From Sphingobacteriales bacterium (lineage in GTDB: Bacteria > Bacteroidota > Bacteroidia > Chitinophagales > UBA2359), in NCBI GenBank assembly GCA_016711285.1, contig JADJTG010000002.1, positions 434,001-498,000 on the forward strand: DNA of 64,000 nt, in the 5' to 3' direction. Shown one piece after another: positions 62,908 through 64,000 of the stretch; position 1 is the first letter of the stretch, and each line of letters opens with the position of its first letter. The notes beneath the pieces are model-generated. The model saw only the letters and a program-made list of their open reading frames with translations. It was not told where the DNA came from and made no database searches. The translations under genes were made by a program, and so were the position numbers.

Positions 62908-64000
62908 ATGAAAAACACATTTACACTCGGAATAGAAGAGGAATACATGGTCATTGACCCTGTGACGCGCAACCTGAAATCGCACGAACAAAAAATCGTG
63001 GAAATTGCCGCCAACACGCTCGATGACAAAGTAAAAGCCGAAATGCACCAAGCTGTGGTAGAAGCGGGTACGGGCATTTGCAAAACGGTGGACGAAGCAC
63101 GCCAAGAAGTGGCAAAACTCCGCCGTGCCGTTGCCGAAATTGCCGACAGTCTGGGGCTTAAAATCGGAGCTTCGGGCACGCACCCTTTTACGCACTGGAA
63201 CACACAATTCATCACGCCCAACCCGCGCTACGAAGAAATCGTGAACGAAATGCAGGAAGCCGCACGCTCCAACCTCATTTTTGGTTTGCACGTGCATGTG
63301 GGTATGGAAGATAAAGACATGGCGGTACATATTTTAAATATGATGCGCTATTTTTTGCCGCACGTTTTCGCGCTTTCTACCAATTCGCCTTTTTGGGAGG
63401 GGCGCAATACGGGTTTCAAATCGTTCCGAACCAAAGTTTTTGAACGTTTTCCGCGCACGGGTTTGCCCGATTATTTCAACAGCTACGACGAACTGAAAAA
63501 CTACATCGACATTTTGGTAAAAACGGGCTGTATTGATAATGCCAAAAAAATTTGGTGGGATTTGCGCGTACATCCTTTCTTTCCGACCATTGAGTTTCGT
63601 ATTTGCGACATTCCGCTTACAGTAGATGAAACGGCGATGATGGCGGCACTTTTTCAGGCATTGGTAGCCAAACTCTACAAATTGCGCCAGCAAAATCTCA
63701 ATTTTATGATTTACACCCGCGCCCTTATCAACGAAAACAAATGGCGTGCTTCGCGGTATGGCATTGATGGCAAAATGATAGATTTCGGAAAAGAAGAAGA
63801 GGTGCGTACCCGCGTTTTGATTATGGAATTATTGGATTTTATTGATGATGTGGTAGATGATTTGGATAGCCGTCATTATGTAAATATGGTGCAGACCATT
63901 TTAGAAAAAGGCACCGGAGCCGACCGCCAGTTAGCGGTGTATCAGGAAACGGGCAGCTTGGAAAAAGTAGTGGATTATATTATGGAACAAACCTTGTTGG
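62908..64000 (+). CDS. Carboxylate-amine ligase, YbdK/GCS2 family (3' end beyond window)
   Basis: 364 codons visible, open to the window edge. Glutamate-cysteine ligase type 2 fold: TFTLGIEEEYMVIDPVTRNL, IGASGTHPFTHW, LHVHVGMEDKDMAVHILNMM, LSTNSPFWEGRNTGFKSFRT and WDLRVHPFFPTIEFRICDIP carry the conserved metal- and substrate-binding residues. YbdK-type proteins have weak glutamate-cysteine ligase activity; physiological product uncertain. The expected total is ~370-380 residues, so only a few are missing. Confidence 0.92.
   Translation, partial: MKNTFTLGIEEEYMVIDPVTRNLKSHEQKIVEIAANTLDDKVKAEMHQAVVEAGTGICKTVDEARQEVAKLRRAVAEIADSLGLKIGASGTHPFTHWNTQFITPNPRYEEIVNEMQEAARSNLIFGLHVHVGMEDKDMAVHILNMMRYFLPHVFALSTNSPFWEGRNTGFKSFRTKVFERFPRTGLPDYFNSYDELKNYIDILVKTGCIDNAKKIWWDLRVHPFFPTIEFRICDIPLTVDETAMMAALFQALVAKLYKLRQQNLNFMIYTRALINENKWRASRYGIDGKMIDFGKEEEVRTRVLIMELLDFIDDVVDDLDSRHYVNMVQTILEKGTGADRQLAVYQETGSLEKVVDYIMEQTLL

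Noticed and set aside
1..64000. tRNA or rRNA genes
   Set aside because: No cloverleaf-like GTTCRAnnC regions with matching acceptor stems or rRNA-like stretches were noticed while reading; a covariance-model scan was not possible.

Overview
The window comes from a member of the Bacteroidota, probably a gliding or surface-active Saprospiria/Chitinophagia-like organism. The evidence is a porP/sprF-gldK-gldL-gldM-gldN type IX secretion (T9SS) cluster on the minus strand (38443-44470), secreted proteins ending in T9SS type A sorting domains, a short Bacteroidota-type primary sigma factor, recurrent TAnnTTTG -7 promoter boxes, almost no Shine-Dalgarno sequences and several apparent TTG starts. I saw no rRNA, tRNA or CRISPR array.

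Layout. 1-5100: T9SS cargo, namely an acetyl/feruloyl-type esterase fused (through a damaged G/C-run segment) to a GH9 cellulase, and an S74 chaperone-domain surface protein. 5200-15600: core genes (helical hypothetical protein, VPS10/BNR protein, M28 peptidase, cytidine deaminase, START-like protein, rpoD, glycosyltransferase). 15700-23800: AT-rich accessory region with two restriction-modification (R-M) units. Each unit is bounded by the same left motif and an attC-like hairpin on the right. Between them lie a 26-copy, 21-bp tandem array capped by 32-bp perfect palindromes and a gene of unknown function. 23900-38300: core metabolism and envelope genes (lgt, purine nucleoside phosphorylase, waaA, acyl-CoA dehydrogenase, PaaI thioesterase, proC, paaB, paaC, FkbM methyltransferase, M20 amidohydrolase, clpS, LptF/G permease, HTTM/gamma-carboxylase-like protein, rhomboid protease). 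38400-49950: T9SS core, hemD, DUF4271, an Omp85-like barrel, DUF2007 and a CPBP protease. 50000-51250: a second, larger array of the same repeat family in the opposite orientation. 51400-64000: DUF4175 coiled-coil protein, thioredoxin-like lipoprotein, an IS630-type insertion sequence, di-haem peroxidase, two outer-membrane barrel-like proteins, a cysteine-containing lipoprotein, thyA, dcd and the start of a YbdK-type carboxylate-amine ligase.

How the genes fit together. GldK/L/M/N and PorP form the T9SS core that would export the GH9-esterase and S74 proteins. cdd, dcd and thyA serve pyrimidine/dTMP supply. waaA, lgt, the LptF/G permease and the Omp85 protein build the outer membrane. The R-M genes are defence cargo.

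Two cautions. At least seven otherwise conserved genes (esterase-GH9, acyl-CoA dehydrogenase, proC, gldM, DUF4271, IS630 transposase, cytochrome peroxidase) carry frame breaks, mostly 1-2 nt and often in short homopolymers. Several are probably assembly errors, because the correct reading resumes immediately in another frame. The repeat arrays are open in most frames only because the unit is 21 bp; long ORFs there should not be taken as genes. Best candidates for something undescribed: the helically phased palindrome arrays (19504-20144 and 50034-51285) and the cassette-like R-M units.
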